A DNA stretch of 64,000 nucleotides, taken from NCBI RefSeq assembly GCF_024362695.1, contig NC_065429.1, positions 6,513,849 through 6,577,848 of the forward strand, read 5' to 3'. This document shows positions 32,338 to 42,900 of the stretch, piece after piece. This DNA comes from Pectinophora gossypiella (taxonomy: Eukaryota > Arthropoda > Insecta > Lepidoptera > Gelechiidae). Numbering within the stretch: position 1 is the first letter of the stretch; each line of letters begins with the position of its first letter. The notes under the pieces were generated by a model. That model had not been told where the DNA came from and ran no database searches. It was given only the letters and a program-made list of their open reading frames with translations. The position numbers were made by a program, and so were the translations under genes.

Positions 32338-32510
32338 GTTTAAACTATGATATGATCGTTGAAGTATGAATGTTATTGTAATAATTATTAAATAATAAAT
32401 ACTGCTCAATTTATCATAATAATAATTAAGTAAGTATAATTAATAATGTATGTATGTTATCTTGTTTACTTAATATTTTTTTATTAAAATGTCATTAATA
32501 TTAATAATGT

Positions 32511-33235
32511 TCATCATCATAAATTTAAGAGCCACGCTCTTGTCGGTGTAGCATTTTCCATTCCAGTCTATCAAAGGCCAATTCCTTGACTTCCCTATAA
32601 GTCACGACGTTAACCTTTTCTTTAATCTGTTCCATGTAAGCTCTTCTTGGTCTTCCCCTTCCTCTTTCCTTCTAGCTTTCCTTGAAATGAAATGAAATTT
32701 ATTGTCATAAATGTGGTGAGTATATCGATGGAAGTAAAGCTTATAGCGCTCAGCACATTTAGTCATGTTGTGACATACAATAATGACTACTAAAAAATAT
32801 TACAAAAACACTTATCTATATAAAAAAAAAGAAAAAAAAAACCTATTTATAAACTGAAAAACTCACTTAAGCTATAAAACTGCTTGCCCTTTAACCACTT
32901 TTTGAGTTGGGATCTAAACTTTAGATGGGTTAGCTCTTTAATATGGGACGGAATGGCGTTATATGTTCTCACACACATAGAATGAAATTTTTTATAATAA
33001 ACTGTAGTTCTAGGAGTAAACTCATTGAGTTTATTTGGATTTCTAAGATTTAGCCCATGGATCTCCCCTGATGTCTTAAACAAATCTTTGTGTGTGTGTG
33101 CAAAGAGAGCCAGTTCATATATGTACATTGAAGGAAGCGTATGATGGTAGTGTATGATGTTTTTAATAAATTTGTCGTGTCTTATTAGGTGTCCAATCAT
33201 CTTGCCTCTTCTGTCCTCAATAATTCTCACTAACT
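32511..33235 (-). mobile_element. LINE U fragment split by a CR1-like insertion
   Basis: The complement of 33166-33235 encodes EDRRGKMIGHLIRHDKFIKN. The frame resumes at 32690-32511 with GRPRRAYMEQIKEKV-type sequence and ends HRQERGS. The same protein is continuous in the 18508-18783 copy. Confidence 0.75.
32691..33165 (-). mobile_element. CR1-like non-LTR 3' end nested in LINE U
   Basis: The complement encodes a reverse-transcriptase C-terminal end: LPSMYIYELALFAHTHKDLF, then VRTYNAIPSHIKEL and FRSQLKKWLKGKQFYSL. A 3' untranslated part rich in A follows. Confidence 0.7.
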
Positions 33236-33534
33236 TAACTAACAGATGTCACTGACACCCTGTATTCATTCCTAATCTTGTCCATTCTGTCCACACCACC
33301 CTTCACGTTTTTAATTTACGATGTCAAGTTTAAATTAAATTAAATTTTGGGCAGATTCGAGGTCACTACGTATAGTCATATCATTACATTATTTTTTAAT
33401 TACAATTTTAAGAACGCAAATGTTCGATGGTAAGAATTTATTAATTTCTTTGTAAATACTTAGCTGTATATTTGTTAATAAGAATTATTATATTATTGTT
33501 TTATTAATAATTATAATCACACTTTACTTGGACT

Positions 33535-33765
33535 TTTCAGGCTTGAATCACCTGATTGTCCGAAAAAGTAAGATGATTCCGTGCTTGGGAGGGCACGTTA
33601 AGCCGTTGGTCCCGGCTATTAGCCGTAAAAACACCTCCACCAACCCGCATTGGAGCAGCGTGGTGGCGTGGGAGTATGCTCCATACCCTCTCCGGTTGAT
33701 TGAGGGGAGGCCTGTGTCCAGCAGTGGGACGTATATAGGCAGTTTATGTTATGTTATGTAATAAT
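33535..33765 (+). mobile_element. SINE-A, 5'-truncated
   Basis: Starts in the middle block (GACTTTTCAGGCTTGAATC) and runs through the SINE-A tail. Confidence 0.75.
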
Positions 33766-33857
33766 TATAATATATTTTATTACTTATGGCATGGAATAAT
33801 GAAATACTACGTATAAAACGGTAATTCTTCGCCCCGCACCATTTCTGGGTCTTTACA

Positions 33858-34325
33858 ACACCTCGTTTTACACAGACACTATACATTCTTCTTATCGTGT
33901 GGGTTGTGAGGTGGAATACCAACCTCATCAACCCTGGTTTCAGGGTTATTACTGAGCCGCCAAAGGCCCCTGACATGACTCATGTCATCCTTCATTATGA
34001 AATTGATTGTTTCTCAGTAAGCGAATCAAATATATTATTTTGAGAAATAAAGTATCTTAACACTCAAGGTGTTATATTACATATTATGAACCATCAATGA
34101 CCCTTGATCTCTGTCCATGAAAGGGTTAAACCTTAAAACCTTATGTAACGACTACATACTTTTACATTTTGACGTTATCGTACACGTGCATATGCGTGTG
34201 TGACGTCTTACGCCCATACGGTTGAAGACTAAAGTAAGACCGAGGGGTGAGGTACACCTATCTCAGCCGCTGGTGGGGAGCGGAGAGTTGCCGTTCTATA
34301 TGTAGTATCACTCCTTATTCTATGA
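33858..34325 (+). mobile_element. Repeat O split by a SINE-B-containing insertion
   Basis: Repeat O parts at 33858-33887 and about 34168-34325 flank a minus-strand SINE-B tail (33888-33990) plus about 170 bp of unassigned sequence. A short ACATT may be the target duplication. Confidence 0.55.
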
Positions 34326-34329
34326 TTTT

Positions 34330-34570
34330 GGCTAAAGAGTTAGCACGTCGCACAACAGCGCGCGACGTTGCCAGCTGAAGCGCATGTCGAGCGGATTGTT
34401 GTTTGTTTTGAGAGCATCGTTAGTTGAGCAACAATTGTCGAGTGGAGACAAAACGCGCAACAACACTAGCTCCTCTGGCGTTATGTTGTTGACGGACGTG
34501 TAGTAGATGTGTAGACAGACAACTTTGTTGAACAAAAGTTCAGCGCTAACTGTCAACATGTTGTGCGCGG
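34330..34570. other. Unassigned GC-richer segment with weak inverted ends
   Basis: Contains GTCGCACAACAGCGCGCGAC near the left and ATGTTGTGCGCGGC near the right. It might be another MITE, but no second copy is present here. Confidence 0.3.
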
Positions 34571-34760
34571 CTTATGTAAACATCTGCATCTGTCCATATA
34601 ACTTGCCTGTAAAGTATTTGTTATGACATGACTATTATATTGAAAGAATTATATTTTTGTAACGGATTGACTTTGTTTCATTCGACAAAATTGTTACATT
34701 GGACGTTTATGTAATTAGAAGCCGTGTATGAATACTAAAATAAAAGATAAAGTAAAATCT

Positions 34761-34901
34761 GCGGGCCTAGCACCGTAAGCACGCGACTCTTTCTCGCTGC
34801 GACAGAGATCGTCTGTCTCTTTCTGTGCAGTACTGTGAGAGAGTGACGGGTGACGTATGTTGAGGCGAGAAAGAGTCGCGCTCTTACGGTGCTAAGCCCG
34901 C
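34761..34901. mobile_element. Hairpin element M with 38-bp inverted ends
   Basis: The left end GCGGGCCTAGCACCGTAAGC pairs with the right end CTTACGGTGCTAAGCCCGC, continuing through GCGACTCTTTCTCGC and its complement with few mismatches. 141 bp, single copy in the window; either a MITE or a structured RNA gene. Confidence 0.6.
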
Positions 34902-35131
34902 TGCTCTCCGAAATCAGAAGCATTGACCGCGTTGATGAATAATATGTTACTATATTGTCAAATCACATCTATCCTTTTCTGTTACTCAAAACCATCACTT
35001 GCCAGAGAGGGAAAGAGCATACGCATGCTGTGAGTGAGACACAGTATAAAAACATACGGTAATAAAGGTAAGTTTGATTATTTTATTTCGATAATTTCGT
35101 TTACGCCTACTAATTCTGTTGTTGTGTGTGT

Positions 35132-35430
35132 GTGTGTGTTTGGTTCTGTGTGTGTTGTGTTCTGTGTGTGTTGTGTTCTGTGTGTGTTGTGTTCTGTGTG
35201 TGTTGTGTTCTGTGTGTGTTGTGTTCTGTGTGTGTGTTGTGTTCTGTGTGTGTGTTGTGTTCTGTGTGTGTTGTGTTCTGTGTGTGTTGTGTTCTGTGTG
35301 TGTTGTGCTGTGTGTTGTGTTCTGTGTGTGTTGTGTTCTGTGTGTGTTGTGTTCTGTGTGTGTTGTGTTCTGTGTGTGTTGTGTTCTGTGTGTGTTGTGT
35401 TCTGTGTGTGTTGTGTTCTGTTCGTGTTGT
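35132..35430 (+). repeat. 16-bp minisatellite
   Basis: About 18 units of TTCTGTGTGTGTTGTG with a few length variants. All three plus frames and some minus frames are open only because the unit lacks stops. Confidence 0.9.
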
Positions 35431-36009
35431 GTGATAAGCGGCTTCCAGTAGCTCTGTTGTTGTAATTCTCATTTATTTGTCAAAGCCTAAATTACCAAAG
35501 ACAAACCAAATAAAATCCACAGTTTTTAAAGAATCTCAGCTAGATGACGTTCATGTAAACAGATTGCCCACACTTTTTTTAATTTGTGTTGAGGTGTTAC
35601 CAATTGGTTCTTTTTAGAATTCCGACGGAGACGATGACGTATGATTGGTGGTATGGTTATGCTATGTATAAATAAAATTGCAAATTTCAAAACAATTATT
35701 TATTAATACCCATAAAAATCACACATAGCTCACAACACTAATCGACAACCAAATATTACTGCCGAAAAACCATGACGTCAGCGTGGCTGACTTTGAAATG
35801 TTAGCTGTTACTTGAGCATACCTTGTTTTAATATACGATGTGGTGGTGTAATTACCGCTTAAGAATATTGCAGATACTTCACTAAATAATTTTTATATAA
35901 ATTTACATTTTATTTATTTAATATAATTTACAATGAAGATATTAATCTCATTATAGTAAGGCACATTTACAATAATATCTGTAAGTGGAAGACATTTTAA
36001 CTAAAACTA

Positions 36010-36172
36010 TGTGAATGTTAATTAATAACGGGTTCTTACTGCGTTTAAAATAGGGATATGATGATGGGGATAATATCAGGAGTCACATATCCCTATTTTA
36101 AACGCGGTAAGAATCCGTTATTATGTGTTTTAAGTATGATAATAACCGCGTAAACTTAAAACAATGTATGTA
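36010..36172. mobile_element. Palindromic retroposon J
   Basis: Arms with AATAACGGGTTCTTAC and GGTAAGAATCCGTTATT flank a short loop. A non-palindromic tail ends AACTTAAAACAATG. Imperfect 10-bp flanking repeats, ATGTGAATGT and ATGTAAATGT, suggest a target duplication. Second copy at 53255-53404. Confidence 0.6.
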
Positions 36173-36889
36173 AATGTTGTAGATTTGCTGCGGACGGTAC
36201 TAACTACTTGCCCGGACAAATGGGGAACTTACACCCTGAATACTAAATAAGTGCGTGCGAGTGAGAGAAACTGTCCGCGAACTTTTACTCCTTACTTCAT
36301 ACAGCTTTAGTAGTAGAAGTCCGGTTGAAATTCCGGTTTACTTCTTGAAAAGTATCAAAGGACAATGACTGTAATTGTATGAGACCCGTCCTCCACAGAT
36401 ACTTTATATGTGTAAGTAGTGACATTAGAGTCTATAAAAAGACTACCAATTAGTTTCAGCTTCAAAATCCATGGGGTTAAAAATAGCAACTTGAAAACTT
36501 GAGACAATGATGTACCAGCAGGTACCCAAAATCATATTTAAAAACCCGAATTCCGGCTACACCCCGCGTATTTCGAGAAAGTCGCCTTATGACAAAACTA
36601 TCGACTCGCTAAGACGCTTCGAATGAATGTCTTTGAACTTGCGCAACTTTTTGGTTGCCCTAGTTCGGTCAACCGAACCCGCAACCAGACTTCTACTACT
36701 AAAGGTAATTTTATAATTTTCAACACATTCAGTTACAGAAAGAAATTAACATTATTATCTATTGCACTTTTAAAAAGTTACGTACATTTAAATACCAATA
36801 AAATCGGTTGGAATATCATTTGCAATAGGTTCGTCCTGTATTACATGGGACTTCAACATAGCTGGTGAGGAGTGACCGTGTACACAATA

Positions 36890-37130
36890 CACCTGTGTCT
36901 ACCTAATTTGGCTAGGAAATTACAGGCTGATCACCTGATTGTCCAAAAGTAAAATGATGCGTGCTTATGAAGTTAAGCTGTCGGTCCCGGTTACTACTTC
37001 CTGATGTAAGTACGCAGTCGTTACATGAGCCACGTCAGGGGCCTTTGGCGGCTCAATAGTATCCTTGACACCAAGGTTGATTTGAGGTTGGTTCATCCAC
37101 CTCACAGCCGACACGATAGAAGGCTTCAAA
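36890..37130 (+). mobile_element. SINE-B lacking its tRNA-like head
   Basis: Middle block and tail are present, with GGCCTTTGGCGGCTCAATAG and the ACACGATAGAAG end. Confidence 0.7.
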
Positions 37131-37157
37131 TTTAAGTATCCCGCCTTAAATACATAT

Positions 37158-37848
37158 AAGTGCTAATTCCTGCAGACACCATCTAAATTTATTTTAAGCT
37201 ATACCTGTTTGTTTGTATACTCTTTATTGATGATGATGATGAATATCCTAGCCCTCGTTGACAATTACTTCCGCACAATATCTCAGGAAGAGGAAATGAT
37301 TGAAAACCAGCGCTGGATGGCGCCATAACATGGCTCCATGGCAGCACAAGCTGGGCCATTTCCTTTTGCCCGTATTCGCAATATTCATAATTACTTAGTT
37401 TATATAGCACATGTAAATTGTTACTGGCAATAAATTTATTTTATTCTTTATTCTTCTTCTTCTTTATATAATTTATCGTTTGATAAAGCATAGGCGAGCT
37501 TATCCCTTTGGGTTTTTTTTTGTTATCCGCCGAAAAGGAAAGGGACGGACGACTGACAACTGTTAATTTTAAAATGAATGAGTAAATGAACACCCCGTGC
37601 TAATCAAATAGGTATCTCACTGATATGCGACCCATTTGACGTGTGATTTCAACTTTATTCTACCGGACTATATTGACCAATGTAAAATTTTTAGTCGGTT
37701 GTTTTAGATTTCTGCTTAAAATTGACGTGTTTTCCATAAATTGTATGCCTGTCGATTACGCGTCCCTTTCTTTTTCAGGGGATAAGAAAATGACAGGTAT
37801 AACTTAAAATAAAATTAGATGGTGTTTGCAGGAATTAGCACCAATATT
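37158..37848. mobile_element. MITE-G interrupted by a retroposon 3' end
   Basis: The left terminal repeat (37158-37205) and the body plus right terminal repeat (about 37505-37848) of MITE-G are separated by about 300 bp. The insert contains AATAAATTTATTTTATTC and resembles a retroposon 3' end. Confidence 0.6.
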
Positions 37849-38050
37849 AAAAAGTATATAAGTAATAAATTACAAAACGCAAAAAAATATCAATAAACTA
37901 TACAGTATTCTACTATGTTATTTTTGAGTGTGAATACATGTATATATTAAATGAGGGATTTTCTTTTTTTGTTTATCCTAGCTGCTTGATAGATGGCGCT
38001 GAACTTAGTAGGTCTATGATATATGGTTGAGTAGACTTGCGGTTGAGGTG

Positions 38051-38318
38051 AGGAGCTCGGTGGCGCAGCGGTAAACGCGCTCGGTCTGCGATTGTTGAAG
38101 TTAAGCAACTTTCGCAAAGGCCGGTCATAGGATGGGTGACCACAAAAAAAGTTTTCATCTCGTGCTTCGGAAGGCACGTTAAGCCGTTGGTCCCGGCTGC
38201 ATTAGCAGTCGTTAATAACCATCAATCCGCACTGGGCCCGCGTGATGGTTTAAGGCCCGATCTCCCTATCCATCCATAGGGAAGGCCCGTGCCCCAGCAG
38301 TGGGGACGTTAATGGGCT
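38051..38318 (+). mobile_element. Chimeric tRNA/5S-rRNA SINE, best-preserved copy
   Basis: A-box TGGCGCAGCGGTAAACG, then GAAGTTAAGCAAC and GGATGGGTGACC as in 5S rRNA, then the GTGCTTCGGAAGGCACG block and the tail with CCCCAGCAGTGGGGACG. Confidence 0.85.
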
Positions 38319-38499
38319 AATCATGAGACTTGCGGTTGAAAAACACTCATTGAACACAATATTTTTTTTTTATAGAAAACAACTTATAATAAATATATTA
38401 TATAATAAATATTTATTTACTAAAATAAATAAAAGATTTTTTTTCTACTATTGGCATCTTGCCAATGGCCCAGTAACGTACTTGATAAGCGCCATCTAG

Positions 38500-38985
38500 C
38501 GAGGTTTGGAGAACTATTTCTTTTTAATTGACAACATTTCATTTTTACTAAGCTGCCTTAAATCGAAAACCATTTCGAGATATTTCTATGATTTACACAA
38601 AACACATTTTTTCAGATTTTTTAATTCAGTAATAATAGAAATATATTGAAAAATCCACGAGGTCAGAAGAGGAAGGCATAATAAGTTCAGACCTTTACAT
38701 AAAAATTATAAAAAAAGTAAATGTCATACATAACATGACACTTTGTTTGCGACTTGTTTTAAATACGCATGCAAAGGTACATTACATTATACTGTCTTCA
38801 TTCTATCAATGGCAGAATCCAATTTTCAAAAAATATTTTTTGTAACTTCTAGTGGAAAAATCTTGAAAAGAAAAAATATGTGTCTTCTATTTAAACAAGT
38901 ACTTTCGAAATAGCACAAAAAAACCACGGCTTAAAAATTTGAAATGTTGTCAATTCTAAAAAAGAAAACCTCCCATTATACTAAA
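38500..38985. mobile_element. Possible DNA element with subterminal inverted repeats
   Basis: AATTGACAACATTTC near 38528 and its complement GAAATGTTGTCAATT near 38940 lie in inverted arms about 450 bp apart. No ORF. Confidence 0.4.
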
Positions 38986-39169
38986 TTAAAATGTATATAA
39001 ATAAGAAAAAAATATATATGGAATGATATTTGATATAAAATATTTTAATATTTTTGTCATGAAGTGTCATGTCATATATAAGGAAAATGAGGCCGATTTT
39101 CTACATCCTATTATAAGCTATTCAAATTGCAAATAATTATATAAACTAATACATCTCATCCAGCGATGT

Positions 39170-39500
39170 TCCGTTCTCGGGAAAATTCCCAATTTGGGAA
39201 CATTCCCCGCAGTAAAATGGTGCAAAACTTATGTAAAAAGAGCTATATATCTCCTATACTTATAGTTTGCGTGGAAGAGATTGCTACTTAGCAATAAGGC
39301 CGCCTATTGTACTCATTCTATTTCTCTTTTGTTTTGTATTTTGTTTTTTCTTGTTTGTGCAATAAAGTATTAGTTATGTTATGTTATATAACCTAACCTT
39401 TGGGCAGATAAGATCAGAGAACAAGAAAGAAAAGCAGCCAATGTCCTTACTATTGAAGAGTTTTTACAACGGGAACATTACTTTAGGTATATTCCCGAGA
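39170..39500 (+). mobile_element. Repeat Q with nested repeat T
   Basis: Inverted ends around CCGTTCTCGGGAAAATTCCC and TATTCCCGAGAACG. Repeat T, with its GTGCAATAAAGTATTAG end, occupies about 39250-39390. Confidence 0.55.
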
Positions 39501-39910
39501 ACGTCACATCTCCGATTTGCGATGAAAAAAAAACAGTCCATTTTTAAGTTTGATTTCCTTACTTGTGCCCTTTTCATTCTTATTGTATAATTGTCTGCCT
39601 ACCCTGATACGAATACGTCGTGGTTTTACGTCGTCTATACAATAAACACTACAACATCACGCCCGCAACACTAACAGGGTCGACAGAACTACTAATCACA
39701 GTAAACACGTCACGGGCGCGCCACCAAAAAAAATGTATGCAATTGCTGAAGAATTAAAAGTGTGTCAGAAGTCTGCTCACCCCGGTAAGAAATAGGCGTG
39801 AGTTTTTTGTTACATGTATGTTTAAGATATATAAAATAATATTCAATTCAAAAATGGACTATTTTCGACTGAACAAATTACATATTTTTGAATTAACCTA
39901 CTCTCAGGGT

Positions 39911-42900
39911 TTACAGCTCATCCCTGATATCCTCAGGGTTGTCGTCCTCAGGGAGCTCGTCGTCGGGCATGTCGTCGTCGTCCACTGCGGGCATGTCCGG
40001 CATGTCCTGCATCGGAGGTGGCATCATGCCCCCAAACCCGTACGGATCTGGGCCGTGAATCTGTTGACAGGGTTAAATTAACAGAAATCAGAATCATTTA
40101 TTCAACGTAATTATCATGGATAAACTTGTTGAAAGTCAATGTAACATTTTTGAATTTACGTCATTTCGCAAGGTGTTATGGCTGAGGAGAAGAAATGACA
40201 AGAAACTGCAACAGCAACACATCTTTTAAAAACCAATGAGGATATACATTACAAGTTATTTAATAACTAGAGGAACACATTCAATACCAGATATTTTTAT
40301 CATTTAGGTAGTCATTAATCTTATAATAAGCTTTTTTACTTAAAGTAAGCTTCACATGAGCTTTAAATTTATTTTCTGACAAATTTAAAATATTATCTGG
40401 TATTTTATTGTAAAAACGTATACATAACCCCAAAAAAGATGAATTTAATTTACTTAATCTAGAGTTTTGAATAGCAATTTTATGTTTATTTCGTGTATTG
40501 TAACATAAAACATAATTAACATAAACAGCCTATATACGCCCCACTGCTGAGCACAGGCGTCCCCTCAATTAACGGGAGGGGGTATGGAGCATACTCCACC
40601 ACGCTGCTCCAGTATGGGTTGCTACGATATCCGACGATATCCTGTCATTGGCGAATAAATCGGCCCATGGTCCAGTGGTTAATTTTCTACGGGCAGACAT
40701 ATCTGTCTACCCTCTTTCTTTGCCGCTTGTTTATGTTTTTGATATCGGAATTATCGGAACCATCTGAACTCGCACCAAACTCACTACAAATTAGTAGAAA
40801 ATTATGGATCTACCTACTCCACTCCAATCTCATCAGTCATCCCGTGATCATGGCACTTGCAACAGTGTCGAAATATCGGGAGTCTCATATCCCCGTATAA
40901 ACGCGGTAAGAACCCGTTATTATGTGCTTTAATTATAGATCGCTGTATAAGCATATTATCTATTCCGTAATGTCCGACGGTTGGGGCCTGGTGATCAGTA
41001 ACACAGGCCTATGCCTATCACAAACACCAGTCTCTCGCCTGCTTCATTAATCTGTACCCGTGTACATTGGATATTGTATTTAAGTTCTAAGCTAGTGAGA
41101 GATTTTTTTTAAATTCTTTTTTTTATATTACCTTTACGTATTCCGCCTCCATCTCCTGAGTCCAGGTGGTATCCTTCTCCGTCGGTATCATCCACTCCTC
41201 GCAGTAACTGGTGTGCTTGAAGCAGATCTGGAATTACACAAAATATCAACAACTATACAGTCTGTTAGAGACGTCGTAACGAAAACTTTGAGCCATAATT
41301 CAGACCTTGATTCTTGTTGCTGGCAACACAAGTATAAAAATAATTAATTAATATTTTTTGGTATGGCAATGTACCCCCTCTCACCATCTACATATACAGT
41401 CCACACAAACGAAGAGCCGAACAATTCTGAGTTGATATCAAGTGGAATTTTCATCATACGATGGCATGAACCCCCTGTATATAGATTAGCTGTGGTAGCC
41501 AAGTTGGAAGTATACAAAGAATAGACAGGGTGTTAGTGACATCGTAACGAAAACTTTGAGGAATGATTCAGACCATGATTCTGAGTTGATATCAAGTGGA
41601 ATTTTCATCATACGATGGCACGAACACCCTGTATATAGATTAGCTGTGGTAGCCAAGTTGGAAGTATACAAAGAATATACAGGGTGTTAGTGACATCGTA
41701 ACGAAAACTTTGAGGGATGATTCAGACCACGATTCTGAGGTATCAAGTGAAATTTTCCGTCGCAAAATTCATGATATTTTTTTGTTTTTTTTTTAATTAT
41801 ATTTTAATTTATACTTTTGCGATGAAAAATTCCACTTGTCCACGTTCCGATTCCAAGGTGTCATAATACATATTGTGAACCATCAATGACCCATGATCTC
41901 TGTCCGTGAAAGGGTTAAGATACATTGTTATATTGCTAAACAACAATTCAAATGTAACTTGTAATGCAACTTTAAAGAACGTCTAGGGCCCTGTGCCGAG
42001 GTTTTTCTTGCAGCTCCTTTCCCCGGCTATACAGGTTGTGAGAAGCTGCAGTAGTTTTAAGCGGATAAGACGTTCGTTATGTAAAAACTGACGATTCAAA
42101 GTGTAACTATGTTACCTACTGAATAAAGATATATTTGAATATGTACCTCGGTCTCAGCGTCCGGCATGATGTCATCATGAGGCCTGTTCTTGTACAAGTC
42201 AGTAATCTCGTCTTCATTCTCCTCAAACATGCGCTCGCACTGAAATGTACATACAAAATATATAATAACATTTATTTCCCTCAAATAAGCTGCTTAACGT
42301 GGGCATGTCGTGAAAACCGACATTTGAAGCGGAAGATCTTACATTCTGCAGAGTTACAGTGTAACAATGTATAGAGCTACAGTGTAACATTGTATAGAGC
42401 TACAGTGTAACATTGTATAAAGCTACAGTGTAACATTGTATAGAGCTATAGTGTAACATTGTATAGAGCTACAGTGTAACATTGTATAGAGCTACAGTGT
42501 AACATTGTATAAAGCTACAGTGTAACAATGTATAGAGCTACAGTGTAATAATGTATAGAGTTACAATGTAACATTGTATAGAGCTACAGTGTAACAATGT
42601 ATAGAGCTATAGTTTTATAGAGCTACATTTTAAAATTGTTGAGCTACAGTGTAACAATGTACAGATCTACAGTGTAACAATCTATAGAGCTATAGTGTAA
42701 CAATGTATAGAGCTATAGTGTAACAATGTATAGAGCTACAGTGTAACAATGTATAGAGCTACAGTGTAACAATGTATAGAGCTACAGTGTAACAATGTAT
42801 AGAGCTACAGTGTAACAATGTATAGAGCTACAGTGTAACAATCTATAGAGCTATAGTGTAACAATGTATAGAGTTACAGTGTAACATTGTACAGAGCTAC

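Noticed and set aside
32847..33230. 127-residue minus-strand ORF as a single protein
   Set aside because: It is a false fusion of LINE U with a nested CR1-like element.
35034..35472. Four overlapping long ORFs of Cys/Val/Phe or Thr/His repeats
   Set aside because: They are translations of a 16-bp minisatellite; every frame is open because the unit lacks stop codons.
36623..36868. ORF with a GTAATT donor after 28 codons
   Set aside because: No partner exon, no homology I recognise, and surrounding sequence looks repeat-derived.
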